A stretch of DNA of 32,570 nucleotides from a virus, in IMG/VR virus record IMGVR_UViG_3300006916_000189, positions 1 through 32,570 of that record. One strand, written 5' to 3'. The position numbers were made by a program, and so were the translations under genes. Below the pieces are notes generated by a model, which ran no database searches, was not told where the DNA came from, and worked only from the letters and a program-made list of their open reading frames with translations. This document shows positions 8,501 through 16,286 of this stretch, in pieces; the first letter of the stretch is position 1; each line of letters begins with the position of its first letter.

Positions 8501-11500
8501 TATATCTTCTGTCTATATCATCTGCTCTAGATTTTATTAAATCTACGTATCTTCTACCCATTGGCCCTAACGCGCTAAGGTTATTTGGATTATAAGAACC
8601 AACCATTTCAAAAGCCACTGTTAATGGACTATCTCCATCTGCTACTCTTTGTTTACCTTCAATAGATAAAACGTTGACTGCATTTTGAGGATCAGACAAT
8701 AACTTATTAATACTTTGAATACCTAAGCTATTATCTTTTTTAACAGATATATCAGCTTCCTTGTTATTTATGTTAAAGTTTTTTAATTTATCTCTAGCTT
8801 CCATTAATTCTTTGGTAGACATATCCTTAAAACCTTTATTAATACCAATAGATGGTACTCCTTCAACTAACATAGTTTGAACTTTAGCAACTTCTTGTGG
8901 TTCAGCTTTAGCTTTACTTTTAGGTATTAAACTTAAAGCAAGCTTTTGAGGATTTGTTGTGGCAGAATAATTACCTGAGGAAGTTTCTAGCTCTACGTCT
9001 TCTGATAAATATTGGTCATTTTCTAAAGCTTTAAGTCTTTTAAACTCTTGAATAAAGTTATCACTCTTTTTACCTTTTTCAGTAGTGATACTAAAATCTT
9101 TTATAAAATCATACACATGCTTAGGATTACTCCAATCCATGTTTTCAAATTCACTTTTACCAGTACCTAATACTCTTTCTATAGTTGAACCTAAAGATTT
9201 AAACAAACCTTTATTTTTCTCAAAAGTTATTTCATTTTTCCCAACCATGTCATGGAATATGTTTATCCATTCAACAGTGTTAGGATTTTCATTAAATGTT
9301 TTTCCACCATTATGTTTTTCAACAGTGTTTTTTAATTTAATAAAAGTTAAAGGATCAATATCACCTTTTATGTTTTCCACAAATCCCTCTACAATTTTAT
9401 CTTGAGATTCCTTAGATATATTGTTCCAAGCTTTATCAGTAATCTTATGTGTTATTTCATGAGTAAATACTGTAGGAGCATTTATTTTCTTAGCCCACAT
9501 TTCATTTATAATCATACCTCCGCCATCTACAGAAACACCTTCTTTCCATGAAACTTTTCCATCAACTTTCTTACCGTCCATGTAAACTTCACCTTCACTA
9601 CTCATGACTAGACCTTTAGAACCTTTGACCTTATCAACATCTACGACGTCTTCAATAATCATTTCTCCTTTGTCAGTTATAAACTTAGGTTTATACTCAT
9701 CTCCTCTTTCAGAAAATTCTTTTGGTCCAAGAACTTCTACTTCCATTTCTTCCCCACCTATATCTTCAGTATATTCTTTACTTAGTTTCTTTGCTCTTTC
9801 TACTTTTAGATTATTTATAGCTTTTTGAACGGTTAACATTTTCATTTCCTTAGCTTCTAATTCTACTAAAGTTTCTTTAAGTTGTTGAATCTCAAGTTTA
9901 TCAGCTGCTGAAGCACCACCGTTAAGCTTGTCTTGAGCTTTAACTTTAGCCTCTATACTAGCTATTTTACCTCTAAGTTGTGCATTGCCATACGATAGGT
10001 TAATGAAAGTGTTTCTTTTACCACCTTCACCTAATTTTTCTCCTTTAGGAAATAATCTAGCGTTTTGTACTATTGCTTCAAAAACAGGTTGCTGTGCTTT
10101 AAGAGTTTGTAGTACTCTATCTACTTGACCCTGTACATTAGGGCTAGGGTTTAATTCTTTAAATTTAGCAGAAAAAGCTTCATTCAAAGAATTAGCAGAT
10201 CCAAGAACATCTATGTCTGTAGCGGTTAAATTACCAGACTCCATTCTCATAAGCATAGGAACGCTCTCGTCGTTTATATAAGTGTTTAGACCATTTAGTG
10301 CATCTTCCATGTTTAATATGGTCTGATACGTTTTAAAACCAGTTATGTTATTATAAGCTTTATTTAGTTTTTCTAATTTTTTTAACTGTGCTTCATTTAC
10401 TATGATAGTTTTTCCAGTAACAGGATGCTGAGTTTTAAAACCATCATTTAAAGGACCACTATAGTCCATAGTTTTTTCACTCTTAATATTTCTTGCATCA
10501 TTAAAGATAGGTCTTTCAATACTATTTTGATTTAATACTGATGGAACTGTTTCTTCTCCCTTTCCTAGTATTTCGTTAACCCCACGCTCTTTGCTCTTTT
10601 CTATTTCTAGTGGATCTAAAGCGTCTATATCTTCCGCTGTTAATGTTTTCTTACCTTCTGGAACTAAATCAGTTTGTTTTAGACTTTTTATTACTTCAGT
10701 AGATGTTTTACTTTTCTTAGCTAAGTTCTTCATCAAAGCCGTTTTCCATTCACCTATCGTGGCTTGTGGATTAATATTTTTTAAGAAAAACATTTGAAGA
10801 TATGTATCAGACAAACTTTCAAAAGACAGAGCATTTAGATTAACTCCTTCACCTAGCACTAAGCTTTCTACTTGTCCACCTCCAGCAATTGCCACTGTTG
10901 ATACTGCAGGAGCTACTAATTGTCTTACACCGGTTGCTGTTAAAGGATTTCTTTGAAACCCTTTAGCTAACATGTTTGATATTTTGTCCGGCTTTACTAA
11001 ACTTAAGCCATGAGAATACTTTAAAAAATCTTTATATAATGAGTTTATTGGTGCAGAACCTAGTACAAAAGCGTAGTTTATATCTTGCTCATCTGAAGAC
11101 ATCATGTTATAACCACCTATAGTAGCAGCCTCTTGCACGCCCATTCCCATCATTTGCGTCCATCTTCTACCAAACATAGATCTACCCATCTTAGTTTGGT
11201 TTAATCCAGTTGTAATAAAAGAACCTAAACCTTCAGTCATACCAGCAGAACTAGATAGTCTGCTAACTGCTCCACCAGCTAGATAAAATTTTCCAGCCAT
11301 TTCTATTATACCTGGAGCTGCTCTAAGAAATCTTTCACCATAACCAGGGTTGTCTATGTCTGCCATAGTATATATATCATCGTAGTCTGGCATTATACCA
11401 AACCTTTGATAACCTTCCATAGCAGCTTTTATTATTTCATTTGGCTCTGATATATTAGATGTACCCATAACATCTCTAGTACCAGCCGCTAAATAATCAG

Positions 11501-13607
11501 TCCAGTGCGATGTTTTTAGTTTTCTTTCATCAATATTTAACTCTAGAGCTTTATTGATAACCATAAAGTCTTGCAATGCCTTGTTATACCGCTGTGCTGC
11601 TAGATTATTTTTTCCTTCAGCTAAAACTAAACCTTCTGGTATAATACCAGTATTGTACATCTCCCTTAACTTTTCAAACAAATACTTTCTATCAACAATT
11701 TGATCTATGTCTGATTCTGGATCGTATCCTCCAACAAACGCTCCTGCAATTTGATCTCCCATACTCATATCTTCAGAGTACCTGTCAATAACTTTTAACA
11801 GTTGACCACCTAAATATACAACTTCACTCATAGCATCATGCCTAGCTCTTTCTAAATCTGCAGGTTCGCTATTAAAAGATAATGTTTGAGCAGCGAAATT
11901 AATACCGTTGTTTATCTCAATAGATTCCTTTGAAGCTTTGTTTTTATCTATAAATTGACCAGTAGTTAGATCATATAATTTAGGTGTACTTTTTAACCTG
12001 TTTTGATCCCAGTTTTCAGAGCTGTTAAAATCAAGTTCACTTCTTTTCTGATTATAACTTTCAACTAATTTCTGCTTTTGCTCTACCCAATCTTGTATAT
12101 TGTTCCTGTTAGCATCTGCATTTCTAAAATCTTCATTTGATTTAGCTTTTAATCCAATAGCTCTTATTTGATCCTGTATAGGCTTTAATTCTTCATGAAG
12201 CTTTTTATACTCACCTTTTAGATATGTTTCTGCTATAATATCTTCTTCATCTAATATTATGTTTTCAGCTTTTACTAGATTATTTAATTTCTTCTTATCA
12301 TCTATGTCTACGGTGTATTCATTCAATAAGTCGTAGTTACTCTTCAATACGTTGAATCTAGTCTTCTGACCACCTAGGTTTGCGTCACCATCTAATATCC
12401 ATTGATTTTGTGGTGCGTTATAAGCTTTAAGAATAGCATCGTTAAATTCTCCTATGTCTCCCACAGGCATAGATTTAGTAGTTCCATCTTTCATTACTAC
12501 GTTAACCTCATCATCAAAAAATCCATCTTCTTGACCCACTTGAGATACTTCTTTTATCTCTCCAGATCTTAATCCCTCTATGAGTTCTCCAAAACCAGAA
12601 GGCATTTCTACCTCTTGCCAGAAACTATCACCTTCACTTGTTAGTAAAGATCCATCATCAGGTCTAGATAAATAATTTAACGATGCTAAGCTATTCGTGT
12701 TTATAGAATTTGATCTATTAAATACAGTTTCTTCATCGTCTTGGAAGCTACCTGAAGTTGTTAATTCATCTGACTCTTGCCCATTTAATGTGTTTGTTAA
12801 TGTAGGTCTTAAGAAACTTTCAAAAGACGCTTGTTGTAGTAGTTCCTTTTGATTCGTTAAATACACACTTTCTAAATCAGCATCTTCATCCGCTATAGCT
12901 TTTCTCTTATCTCTATATGAACGCATCCACTCGTCATCTATAGGGTCTACTTCTTCTAAGTTATAGTTCTTCTCATATAGCTCTTGGTAACGTTGTCTTC
13001 CAAAATCGAAAGAAGGAGTTCTTGTTAATCTATAGTTTTGTTCTTCAAAAAACTCTCCGTTTTCTCCTGCTACTAAAGCATTAGCCATTGTAATAACACT
13101 ACTTGTCCCACCGCTAGCTATATCTAAATCTCTTTGTGTTGGATCACTAGGTTTTACATCTTCTACTAATTCAAATCTTTTTTTGCCTTGTGGGTTATAT
13201 ATTAAATAATTTTCCTTAGCAAATTTATATTCTTTTATTTTTTCTTTCGCTTCTTTACTACCTTCATTCTCCAGCATTACTATCCACTCATCCCAATTCT
13301 CTTGTTTCCAATCGTTCTTAGGAAGCTTTAGTAATTCCTTTACAGGTACTGGCTTGTCTTGCGTAGGAGTATCCAATGAAGTGTTTTCCGAATCGGAAAC
13401 CGTATTGACTGGTGCTGCAGGAACATTGGATTTTTCCTGAACACCTGTTGGCTTTCCCGACTCATCAGTGTTTTCATCATCAACTGCATTTTCTTCTAAT
13501 ACTATACTTGGGTTTTTAGCAAGTAATTCGTCTAATGAATATCCTTTTACGCTAGCAATATTACTTAATGCTTCAGTCGTATAAGTTTTGTCGTTAAATT
13601 TGTACAT
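2595..13607 (-). CDS. Giant 3670-residue polyvalent-type virion protein (LysM-like start, zincin, HAD phosphatase)
   Basis: One uninterrupted frame of 11 kb. Visible parts in order: residues 1-35, a LysM-like piece ending SLDELLAKNPSI; about 36-90, a Ser/Pro/Glu linker; about 755-960, Gly/Ala/Met-rich hydrophobic stretches; about 1150-1290, coiled coil; about 1350-1450, a zinc metallopeptidase motif HEITH (1383-1387) with candidate third ligand Glu1446; an EHH motif at 2510-2512 (RTHSEHHIP); about 2750-2945, a HAD phosphatase with DIDDS (Asp2760, Asp2762), LTSR (Thr2855) and FLEDAAPN (Glu2916, Asp2917); about 3000-3670, a long helical region with Gly-rich hydrophobic segments and a basic tail. 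Known phage polyvalent proteins combine such domains and are thought to be injected with the DNA; that role here is inferred from length, domains and position directly after the internal virion genes. No DxDGD RNA-polymerase motif was found. Start chosen at the first ATG, 12 bases after the preceding stop. Confidence 0.9.
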   Translation of the reverse strand: MYKFNDKTYTTEALSNIASVKGYSLDELLAKNPSIVLEENAVDDENTDESGKPTGVQEKSNVPAAPVNTVSDSENTSLDTPTQDKPVPVKELLKLPKNDWKQENWDEWIVMLENEGSKEAKEKIKEYKFAKENYLIYNPQGKKRFELVEDVKPSDPTQRDLDIASGGTSSVITMANALVAGENGEFFEEQNYRLTRTPSFDFGRQRYQELYEKNYNLEEVDPIDDEWMRSYRDKRKAIADEDADLESVYLTNQKELLQQASFESFLRPTLTNTLNGQESDELTTSGSFQDDEETVFNRSNSINTNSLASLNYLSRPDDGSLLTSEGDSFWQEVEMPSGFGELIEGLRSGEIKEVSQVGQEDGFFDDEVNVVMKDGTTKSMPVGDIGEFNDAILKAYNAPQNQWILDGDANLGGQKTRFNVLKSNYDLLNEYTVDIDDKKKLNNLVKAENIILDEEDIIAETYLKGEYKKLHEELKPIQDQIRAIGLKAKSNEDFRNADANRNNIQDWVEQKQKLVESYNQKRSELDFNSSENWDQNRLKSTPKLYDLTTGQFIDKNKASKESIEINNGINFAAQTLSFNSEPADLERARHDAMSEVVYLGGQLLKVIDRYSEDMSMGDQIAGAFVGGYDPESDIDQIVDRKYLFEKLREMYNTGIIPEGLVLAEGKNNLAAQRYNKALQDFMVINKALELNIDERKLKTSHWTDYLAAGTRDVMGTSNISEPNEIIKAAMEGYQRFGIMPDYDDIYTMADIDNPGYGERFLRAAPGIIEMAGKFYLAGGAVSRLSSSAGMTEGLGSFITTGLNQTKMGRSMFGRRWTQMMGMGVQEAATIGGYNMMSSDEQDINYAFVLGSAPINSLYKDFLKYSHGLSLVKPDKISNMLAKGFQRNPLTATGVRQLVAPAVSTVAIAGGGQVESLVLGEGVNLNALSFESLSDTYLQMFFLKNINPQATIGEWKTALMKNLAKKSKTSTEVIKSLKQTDLVPEGKKTLTAEDIDALDPLEIEKSKERGVNEILGKGEETVPSVLNQNSIERPIFNDARNIKSEKTMDYSGPLNDGFKTQHPVTGKTIIVNEAQLKKLEKLNKAYNNITGFKTYQTILNMEDALNGLNTYINDESVPMLMRMESGNLTATDIDVLGSANSLNEAFSAKFKELNPSPNVQGQVDRVLQTLKAQQPVFEAIVQNARLFPKGEKLGEGGKRNTFINLSYGNAQLRGKIASIEAKVKAQDKLNGGASAADKLEIQQLKETLVELEAKEMKMLTVQKAINNLKVERAKKLSKEYTEDIGGEEMEVEVLGPKEFSERGDEYKPKFITDKGEMIIEDVVDVDKVKGSKGLVMSSEGEVYMDGKKVDGKVSWKEGVSVDGGGMIINEMWAKKINAPTVFTHEITHKITDKAWNNISKESQDKIVEGFVENIKGDIDPLTFIKLKNTVEKHNGGKTFNENPNTVEWINIFHDMVGKNEITFEKNKGLFKSLGSTIERVLGTGKSEFENMDWSNPKHVYDFIKDFSITTEKGKKSDNFIQEFKRLKALENDQYLSEDVELETSSGNYSATTNPQKLALSLIPKSKAKAEPQEVAKVQTMLVEGVPSIGINKGFKDMSTKELMEARDKLKNFNINNKEADISVKKDNSLGIQSINKLLSDPQNAVNVLSIEGKQRVADGDSPLTVAFEMVGSYNPNNLSALGPMGRRYVDLIKSRADDIDRRYNLPGAKKLFNTEEYMQYMFGEKQGLTSIVKTYLQGNVENTNPNGYINAQLKKRSYKAFEDHFEGEISQFKSTDDTKSMANESNIVESSQPEIVIETQKPGEQGRTIYTKSGVIDTEKLGEVQDAVVRLGMGNTTLDTKITGGSIGKGEGKQNDINNIDKTVVDKFTADIKKKMGGGNKYIDFIKNNQDLLNNIDLDVLTKFNMFPFYEAKLGADGKQIRIETVKGKSQPLQFKKKIPTIEEILSWVNAEGKAPSTKGTRKDALARAIAIRMGRDIAMDAQSSAANTGGFVPKINSKGEYTYTKYPVEKEVLSDRKIKSGDIPKSGVYFSADGKSVFVNGLERPIDGTVVKVNTNKNGVPESIDIAESYDIYRDLNPADKADAMLEGSLNSIGFRLKRDPNLKFASTTNDATGLLTISEATEQVGNLARDILNLDPSKKNKVDILEYVDINYSKLNKTLKDNDIELLNIIDDAINRSIYSDNKVEKLEGDLVEGGNYPRLAQDLNERYEKYGSGHIILNARTQSGKGSWADNPIEKAQFGNTLYGALTDVNMAGLIETQALYQSMGFGNFKIIGPDGTSKRLGTWIPGENKSEKIANAWNMPGEIGVTGEGKLPKDVDAFFIASPGKIQADPVLVKGEKVVVEIDGVKQYKYKPTSIQGFFQKLALEGKLENGRITDPADIKEYTTMLKTRLTKQGINPYTDKPYTFEETIAANKALSNRMYTSLYNQLSNVTLTPAEKKAGVTVEQKESRIANDIFSWMRMQTNIGEGIAKGSFTITTAPLELGAYVPTKNLESKGYDPYAFKRTHSEHHIPMGVVNGNVMDLMVRYKNNPKKFKQELTKLLDRAEQGIITVDAQRWADNPLNRGAMKIGPYDTDLNQFATMPWSIERLSGTNYLQPLDIQIDLRNGSPLKSTLVEEGVGNIIKPYVEEINKNSNEINEGSLENLKRIEDVNTISQNIVQNEYIPENKLEVPENPTEVAETELTTVNKIAGNPEINKVHKDSELNLQKLAEENGINYSAVPLEIQPSSAVYNQIKVREKAIEMANRTNAPKKKVYLSDIDDSLLYTDSRIDVTMPDGKTFKINPKEFNEDAGKYLLEAQQENPSYTAADLFSFGEFGDFKNAKKAKAYKVVERIYDKNIKQGKDGWDGLYFLTSRKGDMATALAFQYRLEQLSGGKFKVPLDHYIGVESSDPAAKANYVDVFASLGYNDFVFLEDAAPNTAAFSKRVKELGLTDRARPIKASSTSIEQNQFDNMIQHSSGVKADARYSDANVKKISPSGRKLLPYNTYNYQQLIQTMAGKGKQGLMDYEYVKQKSYDTYKRSVSDQNTFERNYNAGLNTVFKTYKDFNKTLNNEAFNGWTVQDAVRIQAWKQQGMEDVPGLSKRDLDGINKFISVNPDVRSMANELVRVGGVAGYHMPNSADWVMGNIQSDAMMTVNKSARKYYQDLNGYTSFVDSYYTPENLNKLEVAYGTKYRVALEDMLRRMKSGSNRPIGDNFGLQGLNNIVNQTTTAQLALNVGSAVRQGQSNLNYMFEPGNTPWKAGKAFAHQGRYWRETIDLYNSDYLKSRRLGNKINISDAEITDALNGSTNKAGAILNLLLQKGLVLNKGMDSWAQANGFGTTYMMNKTNELLGLDYRVNGQLYDIKTGENIKDYKKVEGYEKAHGEAYLMWQELSSRTQQSSDPVETGSIQTKVGGKAFLSYGTTSMQNLRQANIELNKYLKGWNIESLEDIENIENPQTRKEILGKVFNYGMLQNSVYGALTSGFTSWLISDDTEEGEIEDIAWRMFNAEVDGLLTGFGVGGKILLGGKEAGVKFYNQYVSNKNGMFKDYEGAGDELLGSMPFIGQKLDLFDNAAYDLKQAEMKKNRFKSALDDPLNAPSVSAAANIIQGTTGFPAKRALYDNFKILEYMYAKEGPVLEKIGVGLGLIPLWETDQAKNEKAKKKSPNKNVFNAGFSNAKGGGMNTGW

Positions 13608-13619
13608 TATATTATATAA
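13608..13619 (-). promoter_or_regulatory. A/T-only start leader of the giant gene
   Basis: The 12 bases between the preceding stop and the ATG of the giant gene read TTATATAATATA on the - strand. No SD-like purine run is present. Very similar leaders precede the scaffold gene and the 258-residue gene, so this probably serves translation initiation of the Bacteroidota type; a promoter role cannot be excluded. Confidence 0.45.
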
Positions 13620-15497
13620 TTAAGCGAAGTTTTGAGCTTCGGTTTCGTAATCAGTTTCTTGTGCTATATAATTAGGACCGCCTAAGGCAGATTTAAGTTG
13701 CAGTATTTTAGCAGCGTTAGCAGGTGTTTCCACTTGATCTAACATAGCTTTTAAAATAGCATCCTTGTTCATGTTTATTTGTTCTTTACCATTCTTCTTA
13801 GCATTGTATAAAGATTCATTTGTAACATTACCAACTGCTTCTGGTAAATATGTATCGCCAGTAGCGGCATTACCAGTGTTAACTCCCCAATCTACTATAG
13901 CATCTACTTGTGCAGCGCTTGGATTAGTTATGTTTGTACTGTTCTTTGAGTTGTACGAGTCTAATATTGACTCTGCTTTTAATCTTTTGAATTCAGCTCC
14001 AGAAACATAACTTCCGGTACCACTCTTAGAGCTTGCTGTTAAAAACTTACCAAGTTCTGTAGCTCCAGTAGCTCCTTGTAAATTAGCGTAATATCTTGCT
14101 AATTTATCTAACTCGTCTACAGTATACTTTCTGTCTGGCTCGCCCCAACCAACACCATCTTTACTAGCAGCCATAGCATTACCATTTGTTGTTATATTTT
14201 TAGCACCACCTTGAAGCGGGGCAAAACCTGCGATACCTTCTACAGTAGCTCTTTGACTGATAGCTTGAGCACTACTTGAAGTATTGTTAGCTTTATTAAC
14301 TATAGCTACTAGTTCGCTATTTTGTTTACCTTTAGTTTCTATTAATCTTGTAGCTAACAAATCAGCTGCTCTATTGCGCATATCATCACTACCATCAAAT
14401 ACAGCTTCATCAGAGCTTGTTCTTAATAATTGCCAAAAGTTTTGGTCAATAGGCATTAACTTAACATTTTGAGGTGATGTAACTTTTTCTCTAAGAGCTT
14501 GATTTGCATCATCATAACTTTTTAATGTTTGAGTGGACTTAACAGTTGCAGATTCATTTACAATCTTCTGTGTGGTAGCATTGTAATCTACAGAGAACTT
14601 ATCCCATTGCTGATCTATTTTTTTATCAAAAGTATCTACATCCACAGTATCCCATAAAGTATATCCTTTATTGGCTCCATTTGCTAATAATTCATTATAG
14701 TTAATAAAAAGCTCTTCCATTTCAGGAGGATCATTACTCGCATCATAGTAAGGGTTTTTATAGACTAAACCCACTTTAGACCCATTAGAAACATACTCCA
14801 TTACTCTTCGTCCATTAATAACACCACCATTACTATATGCTATGTTAAAACCTCTTTGCATTTCTGACTGACCTTCTAAAGAAGCTCCTGTTGTTGCATA
14901 AGTTTTAGGTATCATTCTGCTTTCACCGCTATCATATACGAAAGAATCTTCCCAGTTTTGTACGGTTTTATTAACTATACCATTACCGTTATTTCCTAAT
15001 TCTAATATTGTTTGTATGTTTGCTAGTTCTTGATTATATTCTGCCGTTCCAAAAGGTAAAGAAGCTAGAAGATTAGTTTGGTTTTCCAAATGCTCAACCC
15101 ATATTTGACCCATACCGCCTTGTAGATCTTCTTTTGTATCTTGTTTCCCATCATTATCAGCATCTAAATTTGTAGTTCTTACTTTTTTAGCACCAGATGC
15201 TGCATCAGTATATATCTCAAAATTACCATAGGTTTTTGGTGGTATAATTGTTGTACCAACTTTTTTCTTTAAATCAAATAAGTCTTTTTGCTTTTTAGCA
15301 TTTTCTCTAGCTAACCTAGCTTCAGACTTAGCCAAAGCGGCTGCTTCTTGCTTAGCAATTAAAGCATCTCGCTTAGCTTTCTCAGTTAAACTAGCTTTAA
15401 TATTAGCACTTAATTTCTCTGTGCCTTTGCTGATAGCAGCAGATGCTAACCCAAATCTCTTATCAATAACAGCGCCTGGCGCTTCGTAAGTTCCCAT
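13620..15497 (-). CDS. Putative internal virion/ejection protein with EF-hand-like loop
   Basis: A 625-residue protein, placed between an internal virion protein and the giant protein, so probably an internal or ejected structural component. Residues 25-80 are a highly charged Ala/Lys/Glu helix likely to form a coiled coil. Residues 112-123 (DADNDGKQDTKE) have Asp at positions 1, 3, 5 and 9, Gly at 6 and Glu at 12, the ligand pattern of an EF-hand calcium loop, although position 8 is Gln instead of a hydrophobic residue. The C-terminal half is Ala/Asn/Thr-rich and helical. No catalytic motif was seen and I do not recognise a named family. It starts with ATG 18 bases after the preceding stop, behind an A/T-rich leader. 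Confidence 0.82.
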   Translation of the reverse strand: MGTYEAPGAVIDKRFGLASAAISKGTEKLSANIKASLTEKAKRDALIAKQEAAALAKSEARLARENAKKQKDLFDLKKKVGTTIIPPKTYGNFEIYTDAASGAKKVRTTNLDADNDGKQDTKEDLQGGMGQIWVEHLENQTNLLASLPFGTAEYNQELANIQTILELGNNGNGIVNKTVQNWEDSFVYDSGESRMIPKTYATTGASLEGQSEMQRGFNIAYSNGGVINGRRVMEYVSNGSKVGLVYKNPYYDASNDPPEMEELFINYNELLANGANKGYTLWDTVDVDTFDKKIDQQWDKFSVDYNATTQKIVNESATVKSTQTLKSYDDANQALREKVTSPQNVKLMPIDQNFWQLLRTSSDEAVFDGSDDMRNRAADLLATRLIETKGKQNSELVAIVNKANNTSSSAQAISQRATVEGIAGFAPLQGGAKNITTNGNAMAASKDGVGWGEPDRKYTVDELDKLARYYANLQGATGATELGKFLTASSKSGTGSYVSGAEFKRLKAESILDSYNSKNSTNITNPSAAQVDAIVDWGVNTGNAATGDTYLPEAVGNVTNESLYNAKKNGKEQINMNKDAILKAMLDQVETPANAAKILQLKSALGGPNYIAQETDYETEAQNFA

Positions 15498-15515
15498 TTA
15501 TATACTATTTATTAA

Positions 15516-16286
15516 TTAACCACCTTGCATCGAAGCTCCTAATGCTGTTCCAGTTATATCCATAAGACCTCCAAAAGCATTTCCCATTGAAGTCATTCCA
15601 TCGGCTTGGTATTGAGCTTGCTGTGCTTTAGTATTATCTAACAATGCTTGATTTCTATTTAGAGCTTGCATTGTCCTAGCTTCTTCTTGTTGGAAAACCC
15701 ATTGTTCTCCAGCTACCTTAGCTTGTTGTAATCTTTGAGCTTCAGCTTGTTTGGCGGATTGTAATTGTTGTTCACCTTGAGCTCTAAGTTTCTCATTGTT
15801 AACTTCTTGCTGTTCAATACTCGCAGCAACGCTTCTTTTACTTGCAGCAGCTGCGTTAGCTAAAGCAGTAGCACCTCCAGCACCTGTTCCACTAGATCTT
15901 AAAGTATCTAGAGTATTTGCCAATGCTACATCTGTTTCATCCATTTGAATTTGAGCTGCTTGCGTAGCGACACTTAGGTTTCCAAAAGGATTGCTAAGCA
16001 TATCAGAAGTATCTTTAATAGCGTCGTACACATTTGTAATAGCTGCTCTGTTATTTTCTAGTTCTCTTATTTGGCCTTGATAGTTTAATATTTCACCATT
16101 CAAAGCGTTAGCTTTGCCCATAGCCATTATCCCTACTCCAATTTGCCCTGCCGCTCCAATAGCTCCGATGCCCATAGCTTTATTTATAGCTTGCTGTTCT
16201 GGTGTGTTTTGACCAGGAACTTGAAGATTTCCTGGAGTAGATTGGCTAAGTGTTGCTTTTAAAGCTGTTATAGTGTTTAGATTCAT
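15516..16286 (-). CDS. Internal virion protein, T7 gp14-like in type
   Basis: A 256-residue Ala/Gln-rich protein. A Gly-rich hydrophobic segment lies at about 38-57 (MGIGAIGAAGQIGVGIMAMG), suitable for membrane insertion; a conserved-looking block with GTGAGGATALANAAAASKR follows in the middle, then a Gln-rich coiled coil (about 155-235) and a second Gly-rich hydrophobic end. This pattern is typical of small internal virion proteins of podoviruses that help form the ejection channel; sequence homology to T7 gp14 itself is not claimed. The ATG overlaps the stop of the nozzle gene by four bases (ATGA), which implies coupled translation and similar dosage. Confidence 0.82.
   Translation of the reverse strand: MNLNTITALKATLSQSTPGNLQVPGQNTPEQQAINKAMGIGAIGAAGQIGVGIMAMGKANALNGEILNYQGQIRELENNRAAITNVYDAIKDTSDMLSNPFGNLSVATQAAQIQMDETDVALANTLDTLRSSGTGAGGATALANAAAASKRSVAASIEQQEVNNEKLRAQGEQQLQSAKQAEAQRLQQAKVAGEQWVFQQEEARTMQALNRNQALLDNTKAQQAQYQADGMTSMGNAFGGLMDITGTALGASMQGG

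Noticed and set aside
4383-10797. Several + strand frames of 63-106 codons opposite the giant gene
   Set aside because: They are antisense shadows rich in Ser, Leu, Ile and Phe produced by the low-GC coding strand, with no start signals or operon structure.
14600-14650. DVDTFD in the 625-residue protein as a DxDxD polymerase motif
   Set aside because: The surroundings (WDTVDVDTFDKKID) are charged helix, without the Gly or the double-psi barrel context; chance match.
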